In this document: positions 34,443 to 42,571 of the stretch, one piece after another
Layout: each line of letters opens with the position of its first letter
Numbering within the stretch: the first letter of the stretch is position 1
DNA from: Dokdonella_A sp046347015
GTDB lineage: Bacteria > Pseudomonadota > Gammaproteobacteria > Xanthomonadales > Rhodanobacteraceae
Reading direction: 5' to 3'
Length of the DNA stretch: 64,000 nt
Assembly (NCBI GenBank): GCA_046347015.1
Contig: JAXMHA010000004.1
Coordinates: 124,001 to 188,000 of the forward strand
Program-made: the position numbers and the translations under genes
The notes under the pieces: model-generated
Told to the model about the DNA's origin: nothing
Seen by the model: only the letters and a program-made list of their open reading frames with translations
Databases searched by the model: none

Positions 34443-35447
34443 ATGAATGTGATGAAGGGAATGCTGTTCGCGCTGGCGCTCGGATTCGCCGTGACGGGTA
34501 GTGCCGCGACCACGCTCAAGATCGCGACCATGGCGCCCGAAGGCACCGCCTGGATGACCGAGTTGCGCGCGGCCGCCGACACCATCGGCAAGGCGACCGC
34601 GGGCCGCGTCGCCATCCGCTACTATCCGGGCGGCGTGATGGGCGACGCCGCGACCGTCCTGCGCAAGATCAAGATCGGGCAGTTGCAGGGTGCGGCATTG
34701 ACCGGCGGCGAGGCCTCCATCGTCGCGAAGGACGCGCAGATCTACAGCCTGCCGTTCCTGTTCCGTGACCAGGCCGAAGTCGACGCCGTCCGCAAGACGA
34801 TCGATCCGATGCTCGCGAAGGAGTTCAGCGACGCCGGTTTCGCAATGCTCGGCGAGAGCGGTGGCGGCTTCGCGTTCCTGATGAGCACGCGCGACATCAA
34901 GTCGACGGCCGACCTCAAGGCCGCCAAGGTCTGGGTACCGCAAGGCGACAAGATCGCCGAAGCGGGCTTCAGCGCCGCCGGGATCACGCCGATCCCGCTG
35001 CCGTTGTCGGACGTCTACACCGGCTTGCAGACGGGGCTCGTCGACACCGTGGCCAACACGCCGGCCGGCGCGATCGCATTCCAGTGGCACACGCGGCTCA
35101 AGTATGCCGTCGACATGCCACTGACCTACGTGATGGGCTTCCTGATCGTCGACCGCAAGGCATTCGACTCGATCGACGCCGCCGACCGCACGATCGTCTC
35201 CACCACGATCGCCGGCGCTTTCGACCGCCTCGACGCGAAGAACCGCAGCGACAACGTCGCCGCGAAGGACGTGCTGCGGCAGCAGGGCATCACCTTCTTC
35301 GAACCGGATGCCGCGACCCGCGCGGGTTGGGACTCCGTCGGCGCCAAGGCCGACGCACGGCTGACGGCGGACGGCAGCATCAGCCCCGAAATGTTCAAGG
35401 CGCTGGAATCGGCCTTGGCCGCCGCGCGCAGCGGGTCGAAGCCTTGA
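34443..35447 (+). CDS. dctP: TRAP transporter substrate-binding protein DctP
   Basis: A 334-residue periplasmic solute receptor of the DctP family. It has a cleavable signal peptide (GMLFALALGFAVTGSAA) followed by TLKIATMAPEGTAWMTEL. The family signature region (KIKIGQLQGAALTGGEA, then LPLSDVYTGLQTGLVDTVAN) includes the conserved surroundings of the ligand-binding arginine and asparagine. It belongs to the subfamily found with TatT proteins. The likely cargo is an organic acid or other hydrophobic anion; this is inference from the class. Its stop overlaps the dctQ TTG start. Confidence 0.93.
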   Translation: MNVMKGMLFALALGFAVTGSAATTLKIATMAPEGTAWMTELRAAADTIGKATAGRVAIRYYPGGVMGDAATVLRKIKIGQLQGAALTGGEASIVAKDAQIYSLPFLFRDQAEVDAVRKTIDPMLAKEFSDAGFAMLGESGGGFAFLMSTRDIKSTADLKAAKVWVPQGDKIAEAGFSAAGITPIPLPLSDVYTGLQTGLVDTVANTPAGAIAFQWHTRLKYAVDMPLTYVMGFLIVDRKAFDSIDAADRTIVSTTIAGAFDRLDAKNRSDNVAAKDVLRQQGITFFEPDAATRAGWDSVGAKADARLTADGSISPEMFKALESALAAARSGSKP

Positions 35448-35950
35448 GCGGCGGCCTCGCCGCGCTGACGCTCTGGTTGCGGCGCGTCGAGACCGGGATC
35501 ATCGCGACGCTGGCGCTGGTGATGATCGCGCTCGCCGGCGCGCAGATCGTGCTGCGCAATTTCTTCGACACCGGCCTCCTGTGGGCCGATCCACTGCTGC
35601 GTGTCCTGGTGCTGTGGACCGCGATCCTCGGTGCTCTCGCCGCGGCCGCGGAAGACAAGCACGTCGGCCTCGATCTGTTGACGCATTTCCTGCGCGGCCG
35701 GACCAAGGTGCTGGCCCGTGGTGCGGCGCTGCTGTTCGGCGCGGTGGTGTCGGCGTTGATGGCGTGGAGTTCGGCGCAACTCGTGCTGCTCGACTACGGG
35801 ACCGCGACGCGTGCATTCGGGGTGGTCCCGAACTGGTGCGTCGAGTTGATCCTGCCGGTCGGCTTTTCGCTGCTGGCGCTGCGCCTTGCGTTGCGCGCGT
35901 TCCAGCCGCCGCGTGGCGACCGGCCGGCTCTGGCGCCCGATCTCCCGTGA
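35444..35950 (+). CDS. dctQ: TRAP transporter small membrane subunit DctQ
   Basis: A 168-residue subunit with four predicted membrane helices, including the amphipathic first helix (LWLRRVETGIIATLALVMIAL) and the family motif QIVLRNFFDTGLLWADPLLR. WTAILGALAAAAEDKHVGLD is the typical second segment. DctQ is the scaffold for the DctM transporter. The start is an unusual TTG overlapping the dctP stop (TTGA). The 3' end overlaps the dctM GTG (GTGA), so all three subunits are tightly coupled. Confidence 0.92.
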   Translation: MSGGLAALTLWLRRVETGIIATLALVMIALAGAQIVLRNFFDTGLLWADPLLRVLVLWTAILGALAAAAEDKHVGLDLLTHFLRGRTKVLARGAALLFGAVVSALMAWSSAQLVLLDYGTATRAFGVVPNWCVELILPVGFSLLALRLALRAFQPPRGDRPALAPDLP

Positions 35951-37227
35951 CCGCTGCGCTCGGAATCCTGGTCGCGCTGCTCGCGCTCGTCGGTGCGCCC
36001 TTGTTCGCGCTGATCGGCGCGGTGACGCTGCTCGGCTTCCACGCCGAGGGCGAGCCTTCGGTCGCGGTGGCCATCGAATTCTTCCGTCTTGCCGACATGC
36101 CGGCGCTGCTCGCGATCCCGCTGTTCACGCTGGCCGGATACCTGCTGGCCGAGAGCCGGGCGCCGCACCGGATGGTGCGGATCGCGAATGCGATGCTCGG
36201 CTGGATGCCGGGCGGGTTCGCAATCGTCGCGGTGATTGTCTGCGCGCTGTTCACCGCGTTCACCGGCGCGACCGGCGTAACGATCGTCGCGCTCGGCGCG
36301 GTGCTGTATCCGGCACTGGTCGAAGCCCGCTACGGCGAGCGATTCTCGCTCGGGCTGCTCACCGCTTCGGGCAGCCTCGGCCTGATCCTGTTGCCGTCGA
36401 TGCCGTTGATCCTGTACGGGATCGTCGCGCAACAGTTCCACACGACGCCGCCGGTCGGCATCGACGCGTTGTTCCGTGCCGGCGTATTGCCGTGCGCGTT
36501 GCTGGTCGCGCTGCTCGCGATCTACTGCATCTGGCACGCGCGCCGCGTCGGGGTGGTGCACCAGCGATCCAGCGCGCGGGAACTCGGGCGCGCGCTGCTC
36601 GATGCCGCCTGGGAAATCCCGTTGCCGTTCGTCGTGCTGGGCGGCATTTACTCCGGCAAGCTCGCGGCGTCGGAAGCCGCGGCCGCGACGGCGTTGTACG
36701 CGTTCATCGTCACCGTGGTGATACGTCGCGAGATTCCGCTGCGCCGCCTGCCGGCGGTACTCCGTGAAGCGATGCTGCTGGTCGGCGTCATCCTCGTCAT
36801 CCTCGGTTTCTCGCTCGCGCTGACGAACTGGCTGATCGACACCGGCGTGCCGGAACGCCTGTTTGCGCTGATCCAGTCGGCCATCACGAGCAAGGCCACG
36901 TTCCTGCTGGTGTTGAACGCGTTCCTGCTGGTGTTCGGGATGCTGCTCGAAGGGTTCCCGGCCATCATCATCCTGGTGCCACTGATCCTGCCGGTCGCCC
37001 TGCACTACGGCGTCGACCCGGTGCACCTCGGGATATTGTTCCTCGCCAACCTGCAACTCGGGATCTTCCTGCCGCCAGTCGGCGTGAACCTCTACATCGC
37101 GAGCGCGCGCTTCGACAAGCCCGTCATGACCCTCGTGCGCGCCAGCATCCCGTTCTTCCTGGTGATGCTCGCCGGAGTGCTGGTCATCACCTACTGGCCG
37201 GAACTGTCGCTGGCACTGGCGCGCTGA
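35947..37227 (+). CDS. dctM: TRAP transporter large permease subunit DctM
   Basis: The 426-residue membrane protein is the Na-coupled transport subunit. It is hydrophobic throughout, with about twelve helices. It contains the DctM signatures IPLFTLAGYLLAES, FTAFTGATGVTIVALGAV, GSLGLILLPSMPLILYGI and NLQLGIFLPPVGVNLY. Length and motifs are normal. It closes the folD-tatT-dctPQM unit. Its last 41 bases overlap the end of the sulfatase gene on the opposite strand. Confidence 0.95.
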   Translation: MTAALGILVALLALVGAPLFALIGAVTLLGFHAEGEPSVAVAIEFFRLADMPALLAIPLFTLAGYLLAESRAPHRMVRIANAMLGWMPGGFAIVAVIVCALFTAFTGATGVTIVALGAVLYPALVEARYGERFSLGLLTASGSLGLILLPSMPLILYGIVAQQFHTTPPVGIDALFRAGVLPCALLVALLAIYCIWHARRVGVVHQRSSARELGRALLDAAWEIPLPFVVLGGIYSGKLAASEAAAATALYAFIVTVVIRREIPLRRLPAVLREAMLLVGVILVILGFSLALTNWLIDTGVPERLFALIQSAITSKATFLLVLNAFLLVFGMLLEGFPAIIILVPLILPVALHYGVDPVHLGILFLANLQLGIFLPPVGVNLYIASARFDKPVMTLVRASIPFFLVMLAGVLVITYWPELSLALAR

Positions 37228-39007
37228 TGGCCGCGCCGGCATCGCCCCGCAACACGTCGATCCACGCCGAGACGAGGCCGGCCCGCGGGGGGGGTGTGCC
37301 GATGAAGCGGCTGTCGTCACCATCCTCGAGGTAGCGCGCGACTTCGCCGGCGCCGTAGTACACGTCGACACGGCTCGGATCGTCGCCGCGCGCGTGCAGT
37401 ACGTACTCGGGCGCGACCGGCCCGGATTGCAGCAGCGAGCCGGTGAATGGCGACGTGCACGCCCGGGCCCCGATCAACGCGCCGATCGACGCCGGCAGAT
37501 CCGACTGCTGGAAAGCCGCATCCACCCGCGCCGGCATGTCGACTGCACCGGCGATGACGAGCGGGATGCGGGCGAACGCGCGCTCGTTCCACTGCCGGTA
37601 CTCGGCCGGCGACAGCGGCGTCATCGCGCGGTGATCGCCAGTCACCAGCAGTACGCCGTGGTCGAGGAACCCACGGGCGGCGAGGGCGTCGTGGAGCCGC
37701 GCGAGTTCGGCGTCGACGTAACCGAAAGACCCCGCGGGATCGATGCGGCCGCTGCGGGGGTCGACGAACGGCGGGTGACTGCTCAACGTCAGCAGCACGG
37801 CGACGAATGGCCGTTCGTCCGTCCGGTGGTCGAGCCAGTCGAGGAACCGGTCGAACAGCACGCCATCCGCGACGGAATCGAACTGGTACCGCCGCTTGCC
37901 ACGATAGAACGGCTGTCGGTCGCCCTCGACGGCGTCGAAACCGAGGTCGCGCAGCCATTGCCCGGTGCCGAGGAACGACAAGTCGAACGTCGAGAAGAAG
38001 TCCGCCGCGTAGCCCACCGCATGGGCGAAGGCGGGCAGGGTCCCGTCGCCACCCGCCGATCCACCCATCGAGTTGGGGGTACGTCCCGGCGCGAGGATCG
38101 GCGGGCGGCCTGCCAGCGCCGCCATCAATCCACCTTCGGTGTTCGACCCGTTGGCGTAGAAGTGCGTCAGGTAGTGGTTGGCGCGCGCCGTCGCATCGAG
38201 TTTCGGCGTCCAGTCGAGCGGCCCGCCGAGGAGCCGGCTCTGGTACGCCGACAACGATTCGACCAGGACCAGGACGACGTTTGGGCGCGTGCCCGCCCTC
38301 GCGGTGCAAGTTCGCGGCGTCGCCGCCAGCCGGGCGCGTTGCGCCGCGAGGTGCGCCGGCGTCAGTTGCCGGTCTGCACCCCGCGGCAGGTTGATCTCGA
38401 CGAGGTTACGGACGAACTCGGCATGCACGTAATGCATGTCATGCAGGCGAACCGGGATCGCGGCGAGCGCCGCGAGGACGGTGGCGGCGGCGAGGCCGCG
38501 CGCGGCTCCGGTGCTTCGCCATGCGGGAACCGCGGCCAGCACCGCAACGGCCAGCACCAGCAGCGCGCCGGGGACGAAGAGCCAGCCAAGAGCTGAATCC
38601 ATGACGGGCCGGAGGACGCTCCAGTCGGCAGACCCTTCGCCGGCAAAGCGCAGGAATTCGCCGAGATACAGCCGACGCGTCAGCAGCGCGATCAAGCCGA
38701 CGTCGAGCGCCATCGCGACAATCGCGAGGCCGGCCATGGCGCCGGAAATGCTGCGCAACCACGCCGCTCGTGCGCCGCAAGCGAGCGCCAGCAGTGCGAA
38801 CACGCCAGCGAGCAGCGCGGCATCGTGGCCAAGCGCCGGCAACACGAAGCAGCCGTGGCAGCCGGTGTAGCCACCGATGACATGATCGACGAGCAGCGCG
38901 CGGGCGGCCGCGAGGCCAATCGCGACGACGGCGGCAGCCAGCGGGACGAACGCGCGCCATCGGGTCGAAGCCGCCGACAGTCCCTGCGTCACGGCACGCA
39001 GGAGCAA
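37187..39007 (-). CDS. LTA synthase/phosphoglycerol transferase-like sulfatase-fold membrane protein
   Basis: The 606-residue protein has about five N-terminal membrane helices (to about residue 190) and a C-terminal alkaline-phosphatase/sulfatase-fold domain. The domain starts at NVVLVLVESLSAYQSRLLGG, whose glutamate is a metal ligand in this family. A candidate nucleophile threonine lies in NGSNTEGGLMA. The later FSTFDLSFLG and TGDHRAMTPL (Asp-His metal ligands) fit. Relatives in Gram-negative bacteria transfer phosphoglycerol or phosphoethanolamine to envelope glycans or lipids. The start appears to be TTG at 39007; a GTG at 38992 is an alternative. The substrate is unknown. Confidence 0.85.
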   Translation of the reverse strand: MLLRAVTQGLSAASTRWRAFVPLAAAVVAIGLAAARALLVDHVIGGYTGCHGCFVLPALGHDAALLAGVFALLALACGARAAWLRSISGAMAGLAIVAMALDVGLIALLTRRLYLGEFLRFAGEGSADWSVLRPVMDSALGWLFVPGALLVLAVAVLAAVPAWRSTGAARGLAAATVLAALAAIPVRLHDMHYVHAEFVRNLVEINLPRGADRQLTPAHLAAQRARLAATPRTCTARAGTRPNVVLVLVESLSAYQSRLLGGPLDWTPKLDATARANHYLTHFYANGSNTEGGLMAALAGRPPILAPGRTPNSMGGSAGGDGTLPAFAHAVGYAADFFSTFDLSFLGTGQWLRDLGFDAVEGDRQPFYRGKRRYQFDSVADGVLFDRFLDWLDHRTDERPFVAVLLTLSSHPPFVDPRSGRIDPAGSFGYVDAELARLHDALAARGFLDHGVLLVTGDHRAMTPLSPAEYRQWNERAFARIPLVIAGAVDMPARVDAAFQQSDLPASIGALIGARACTSPFTGSLLQSGPVAPEYVLHARGDDPSRVDVYYGAGEVARYLEDGDDSRFIGTPPPRAGLVSAWIDVLRGDAGAAISAPVPATVPASR

Positions 39008-39059
39008 CGGTCCCGCACGCAGCGGCGGTGCACGGCGGCGATGAGCCTGGCGAGCGCCG

Positions 39060-39434
39060 TCACGCGGGCAGGATAAAGGCCGCGACCACGCGGCGGTACT
39101 CGCTGGCCAGCAGGTTGAACGTGCGCGCGGCGGCCGCGTTGTCCATCACCTCGACGCCGATCTGCCGGCGCAGCATCGGGATCAAGGCTTCGCGCGGCGG
39201 GAAGTCTTGCGCCGGGCCCGTGCCGAGCAGCACGACTTCCGGCTCGAGCGCGATGATCTTCGCCACCGCGTCCGCGTCCAGGCCCGATGCGCCGCGCGGC
39301 GTCCAGGACTCGATGACCGCTTCCGGCGTCAGCAGGAAGCTGCGTGTCAGCGTGCGCTCGCCAACGACGATCGCGGCGTCCGTGGTCGCGCGGACGAACA
39401 AATGGCCTTCGGGCAGCTCGCGGACGAGTTCCAT
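39060..39434 (-). CDS. Mth938-like (DUF498) domain protein
   Basis: A 124-residue protein of the Mth938-like/DUF498 family. The recognisable segments are IVVGERTLTRSFLLTP, LEPEVVLLGTGPAQDFPP and the C-terminal DNAAAARTFNLLASEYRRVVAA. The family fold is known but its function is not; the human relative NDUFAF3 is an assembly factor for mitochondrial complex I. The ATG at 39434 sets the family length. It follows yhbY by eight bases on the same strand and is likely co-transcribed. Confidence 0.88.
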   Translation of the reverse strand: MELVRELPEGHLFVRATTDAAIVVGERTLTRSFLLTPEAVIESWTPRGASGLDADAVAKIIALEPEVVLLGTGPAQDFPPREALIPMLRRQIGVEVMDNAAAARTFNLLASEYRRVVAAFILPA

Positions 39435-39442
39435 CGCCGCGT

Positions 39443-39739
39443 TCAGGCCGGCAACACGAGCCGGGGCTCGGATGGATGGCGCCGGTAGCAGGTTGCGACG
39501 CCGCCGAGCAACTGGACCAATTCGGCGCCCGCGCGCTGGCAGGCGTCTTCGGCCAGGCGCGCGCGTCCATCGCGGTCCGCTTCCTCGATCCGGACCTTGA
39601 CCAGCTCGTGGTGTTCGAGGGCCTCGTCGAGCGCGGACAGGACGGCGGCCGTCAGCCCGTTGCCGCCGACCCGGACCAGCGGGTGGCGCGCATGCGCTTC
39701 GCCTCGCAGGAATCGTTTCTGGCGGGATGAGAGCGGCAT
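39443..39739 (-). CDS. yhbY: Ribosome assembly RNA-binding protein YhbY (CRM domain)
   Basis: A 98-residue CRM-domain protein that associates with pre-50S ribosomal particles. It begins MPLSSRQKRFLRGEAHARHP. It carries the GGNGLTAAVLSALDEALEHHELVKVRI core; the GxxG RNA-binding loop is represented by GGNG. The start at 39739 matches the family; the frame is open 16 codons further upstream. It is divergent from rlmE after a 77-base gap, the common yhbY/rlmE-ftsH arrangement in gammaproteobacteria. Confidence 0.93.
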   Translation of the reverse strand: MPLSSRQKRFLRGEAHARHPLVRVGGNGLTAAVLSALDEALEHHELVKVRIEEADRDGRARLAEDACQRAGAELVQLLGGVATCYRRHPSEPRLVLPA

Positions 39740-39816
39740 CGGGACAGGCGCCGAAACGGCGGTTGGATAGGCAAAATCGGCCGGCACAGGGTACCATGCA
39801 CGCGTAACCCCGCCGG

Positions 39817-40557
39817 ATGGCGGCCGGTCGAGATCTGGTGAGTACCCTCAGCAAGTCCAGCGCACGCTGGCTGAAGGAACACTTCAGCGATCCGTACGTG
39901 AAGCGCGCCCAGTCGGACGGCTGGCGTTCGCGGGCCGCGTTCAAGCTGGAAGAACTGGATTCCCGGCACCACCTGTTCAGGCCGGGCCTCGTCGTCGTCG
40001 ACCTTGGCGCCGCCCCCGGGAGCTGGTCGCAAATGGCGCGCGCACGCTTGGGCCAGGGCGGCCGGGTCATTGCGGTCGACCTCCTGCCGATGGCGCCCCT
40101 CGCGGGCGTCGAGTTCATCCAGGGCGACTTCCGGGAAGAGTCGGTCGCCGCCCGGCTGGACGCGGCATTGGACGGTACGGCAGTTGATCTTGTGCTTTCC
40201 GACATGGCCCCCAATATCAGCGGGGTGGATGCGGTCGACCAGCCTCGGTCGATGTATCTGGCCGAATTGGCAAGGGATTTTGCAGTCGGCCGGTTGCGCA
40301 AAGGAGGCTCGTTTCTCGTGAAGTTGTTCCAAGGCAGTGGCGTTGATGCCTATCTTCGGGAGTTGCGCAACGACTTCGCGCGGGTCAGCATCCGGAAGCC
40401 TGCGGCGTCACGGTCCCGCAGTGCCGAGGTCTACGCATTCGCGACCGCCCCGCGGGAAAAACCGCGGGGCATGCTGTATACACCCGGCGTGACGGCCACC
40501 GGCGCCGATCGCCTCGAACCGTCCGGAACGCGCCGGCCGCGCAGAACGCCCCAATGA
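39817..40557 (+). CDS. rlmE: 23S rRNA (uridine2552-2'-O)-methyltransferase RlmE
   Basis: RlmE (FtsJ/RrmJ) methylates U2552 of 23S rRNA. The N-terminus contains WLKEHFSDPYVKRAQ. The SAM site is VVDLGAAPGSWSQMA (about 56-70). The K-D-K-E catalytic set is visible around FKLEELD, VLSDMAPNISG and FLVKLFQGSG. The ATG at 39817 gives 246 residues; a GTG seven codons later is a possible start. The C-terminal tail from about 215 (RLEPSGTRRPRR) is an extension beyond the usual 205-210. It overlaps the ftsH start by four bases. Confidence 0.95.
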   Translation: MAAGRDLVSTLSKSSARWLKEHFSDPYVKRAQSDGWRSRAAFKLEELDSRHHLFRPGLVVVDLGAAPGSWSQMARARLGQGGRVIAVDLLPMAPLAGVEFIQGDFREESVAARLDAALDGTAVDLVLSDMAPNISGVDAVDQPRSMYLAELARDFAVGRLRKGGSFLVKLFQGSGVDAYLRELRNDFARVSIRKPAASRSRSAEVYAFATAPREKPRGMLYTPGVTATGADRLEPSGTRRPRRTPQ

Positions 40558-42470
40558 ACGACATGGCCAAGAACCTCCTGCTCTGGGTCATCATCGCGGT
40601 GGTCCTGCTGACCGTGTTCCAGAGTTTCAGCCCCCATGGCGGCACGAGCCAGGAAGTCGCGTACTCCGAATTCCTGCAGCAGGTCGGCAACGGCCAGGTG
40701 GAGTCGGTGCTGGTACGCAACGACGGCAGCACGCTCGATGCGGTGCTGAAGGACGGGAGCCACGAGCGGACCGTCGCGCTGCTCACCGATACCAACTTCA
40801 CCGAAGTGCTGAAGAACGTCCCGAAAGTGACGATCGAGAGCAAGGACTCTGGCCTCGGCATCGTCAAGCTGCTGCTCGACTGGGTGCCGTTCCTGATCTT
40901 CATCGGCCTGCTGATCTATTTCATGCGCCAGATGCAGGCCGGCGCCGGCGGACGCGGCGCGATGTCCTTTGGCCGTTCGCGCGCCAAGCTGCAGGGCGAG
41001 GACCAGGTCAAGGTGACGTTCGCCGACGTCGCGGGTTGCGACGAAGCCAAGGAAGAGGTCGGCGAACTGGTCGAGTTCCTTCGCGACCCGTCCAAGTTCA
41101 CCAAGCTTGGCGGCAAGATTCCGCGCGGCGTGCTCATGGTCGGCTCGCCCGGCACCGGCAAGACGCTGCTGGCCAAGGCGATTGCCGGCGAGGCGAAGGT
41201 GCCGTTCTTCTCGATTTCGGGTTCGGATTTCGTCGAGATGTTCGTTGGCGTCGGCGCCGCCCGCGTGCGCGACATGTTCGAGCAGGCCAAGAAGCATGCG
41301 CCGTGCATCATCTTCATCGACGAAATCGACGCGGTCGGCCGCCATCGCGGTGCCGGCCTCGGCGGCGGCCACGACGAGCGCGAGCAGACGCTGAACCAGC
41401 TGCTGGTCGAGATGGACGGCTTCGAGGGCAGCGAAGGCGTCATCGTCATTGCGGCGACCAACCGGCCCGACGTGCTGGATCCGGCCCTACTGCGGCCGGG
41501 TCGCTTCGATCGTCAGGTCGTCGTGCCGTTGCCGGACCTGCGCGGCCGCGAGCAGATCCTGAAGGTCCACATGCGCAAGGTGCCGCTAGCACCCGACGTG
41601 GATGCACTGGTCATTGCGCGCGGCACTCCGGGTTTCTCCGGTGCCGACCTCGCGAACCTCGTCAACGAAGCGGCGTTGTTCGCGGCGCGCGACAATCGCC
41701 GCGACGTCGACATGAACCACTTCGAGCGCGCGAAAGACAAGATCATGATGGGCGCCGAACGGCGCTCGATGATCATGAGCGACGACGAGAAGAAGTTGAC
41801 GGCGTACCACGAAGCGGGCCACGCAATCGTCGGGCTTTCGGTCCCCGAGCACGATCCGGTGCACAAGGTCACGATCATCCCGCGTGGCCGCGCGCTCGGC
41901 GTGACGATGTTCCTGCCCGAAGCCGACCGCTACAGCCACAGCAAGGTTTCGCTGCAATCGCGCCTCGCCAGCCTGTTCGGCGGTCGTGTCGCCGAGGAAC
42001 TGATCTTCGGCGCCGAGAAGGTCACGACCGGCGCGTCGAACGACATCCAGCGCGCGACGCAACTCGCGCGGGACATGGTCACGAAGTACGGTCTGTCCGA
42101 CGACCTCGGCCCGATGACCTACGCCGAGGAGGAAGACGAGGTGTTCCTCGGGCGTTCGGTGACGCAGCACAAGAACGTGTCCGACGAGACCGCGCGCAAG
42201 ATCGACATTGCCGTGCGCCAGGTCATCGACACTGCCTACAGCCGCGCGCGGCAGATCCTCACCGACGAGATCGAGAAGCTGCACACGATGGCGCGGGCCC
42301 TGCTGCAGTACGAGACGATCGACCGCGAGCAGATCGCCGCGATCATGGACGGACGCGAACCCGGCCCACCGAAGGATTGGCGCTCGGCATCGGGCGACCC
42401 GCCCGGTGGCGGCAAGTCGGCCGCGCCACGCGATCCGGCCTCGGTCGGCGCACCCGCCGAGCAACACTGA
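40554..42470 (+). CDS. ftsH: ATP-dependent zinc metalloprotease FtsH
   Basis: FtsH is the essential membrane AAA+ protease that degrades LpxC, misassembled membrane proteins and others. The 638-residue protein has two N-terminal membrane helices (about 5-22 and 105-123) around a periplasmic domain. Then come Walker A GSPGTGKTLLAKA, Walker B IIFIDEIDAVG, the second-region arginines in RPGRFDRQ, and the zinc site HEAGH. A long Pro/Ala-rich tail ends the protein. The start overlaps rlmE (ATGA). It is followed by a strong terminator hairpin rather than by folP, the usual neighbour, which lies 17.5 kb away. Confidence 0.97.
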   Translation: MNDMAKNLLLWVIIAVVLLTVFQSFSPHGGTSQEVAYSEFLQQVGNGQVESVLVRNDGSTLDAVLKDGSHERTVALLTDTNFTEVLKNVPKVTIESKDSGLGIVKLLLDWVPFLIFIGLLIYFMRQMQAGAGGRGAMSFGRSRAKLQGEDQVKVTFADVAGCDEAKEEVGELVEFLRDPSKFTKLGGKIPRGVLMVGSPGTGKTLLAKAIAGEAKVPFFSISGSDFVEMFVGVGAARVRDMFEQAKKHAPCIIFIDEIDAVGRHRGAGLGGGHDEREQTLNQLLVEMDGFEGSEGVIVIAATNRPDVLDPALLRPGRFDRQVVVPLPDLRGREQILKVHMRKVPLAPDVDALVIARGTPGFSGADLANLVNEAALFAARDNRRDVDMNHFERAKDKIMMGAERRSMIMSDDEKKLTAYHEAGHAIVGLSVPEHDPVHKVTIIPRGRALGVTMFLPEADRYSHSKVSLQSRLASLFGGRVAEELIFGAEKVTTGASNDIQRATQLARDMVTKYGLSDDLGPMTYAEEEDEVFLGRSVTQHKNVSDETARKIDIAVRQVIDTAYSRARQILTDEIEKLHTMARALLQYETIDREQIAAIMDGREPGPPKDWRSASGDPPGGGKSAAPRDPASVGAPAEQH

Positions 42471-42485
42471 GGTCGTTTCGAACGC

Positions 42486-42520
42486 AACGACGATGGCCGC
42501 CTCCGGGCGGCCATCGCGTT
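42486..42520 (+). terminator. Hairpin terminator after ftsH
   Basis: An 11-bp perfect stem (CGATGGCCGCC at 42491-42501 with GGCGGCCATCG at 42506-42516) closes a TCCG tetraloop. AACG/CGTT pairs extend it beyond one bulged A. It starts 16 bases after the ftsH stop. There is only a short T-pair after it, so it may act with Rho, but its strength and position fit transcription termination of rlmE-ftsH. Confidence 0.75.
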
Positions 42521-42571
42521 ACCGGACCCGGCGAACGGTAAACTCCCATCTCCCCAAAGCAGGGGAAGACG

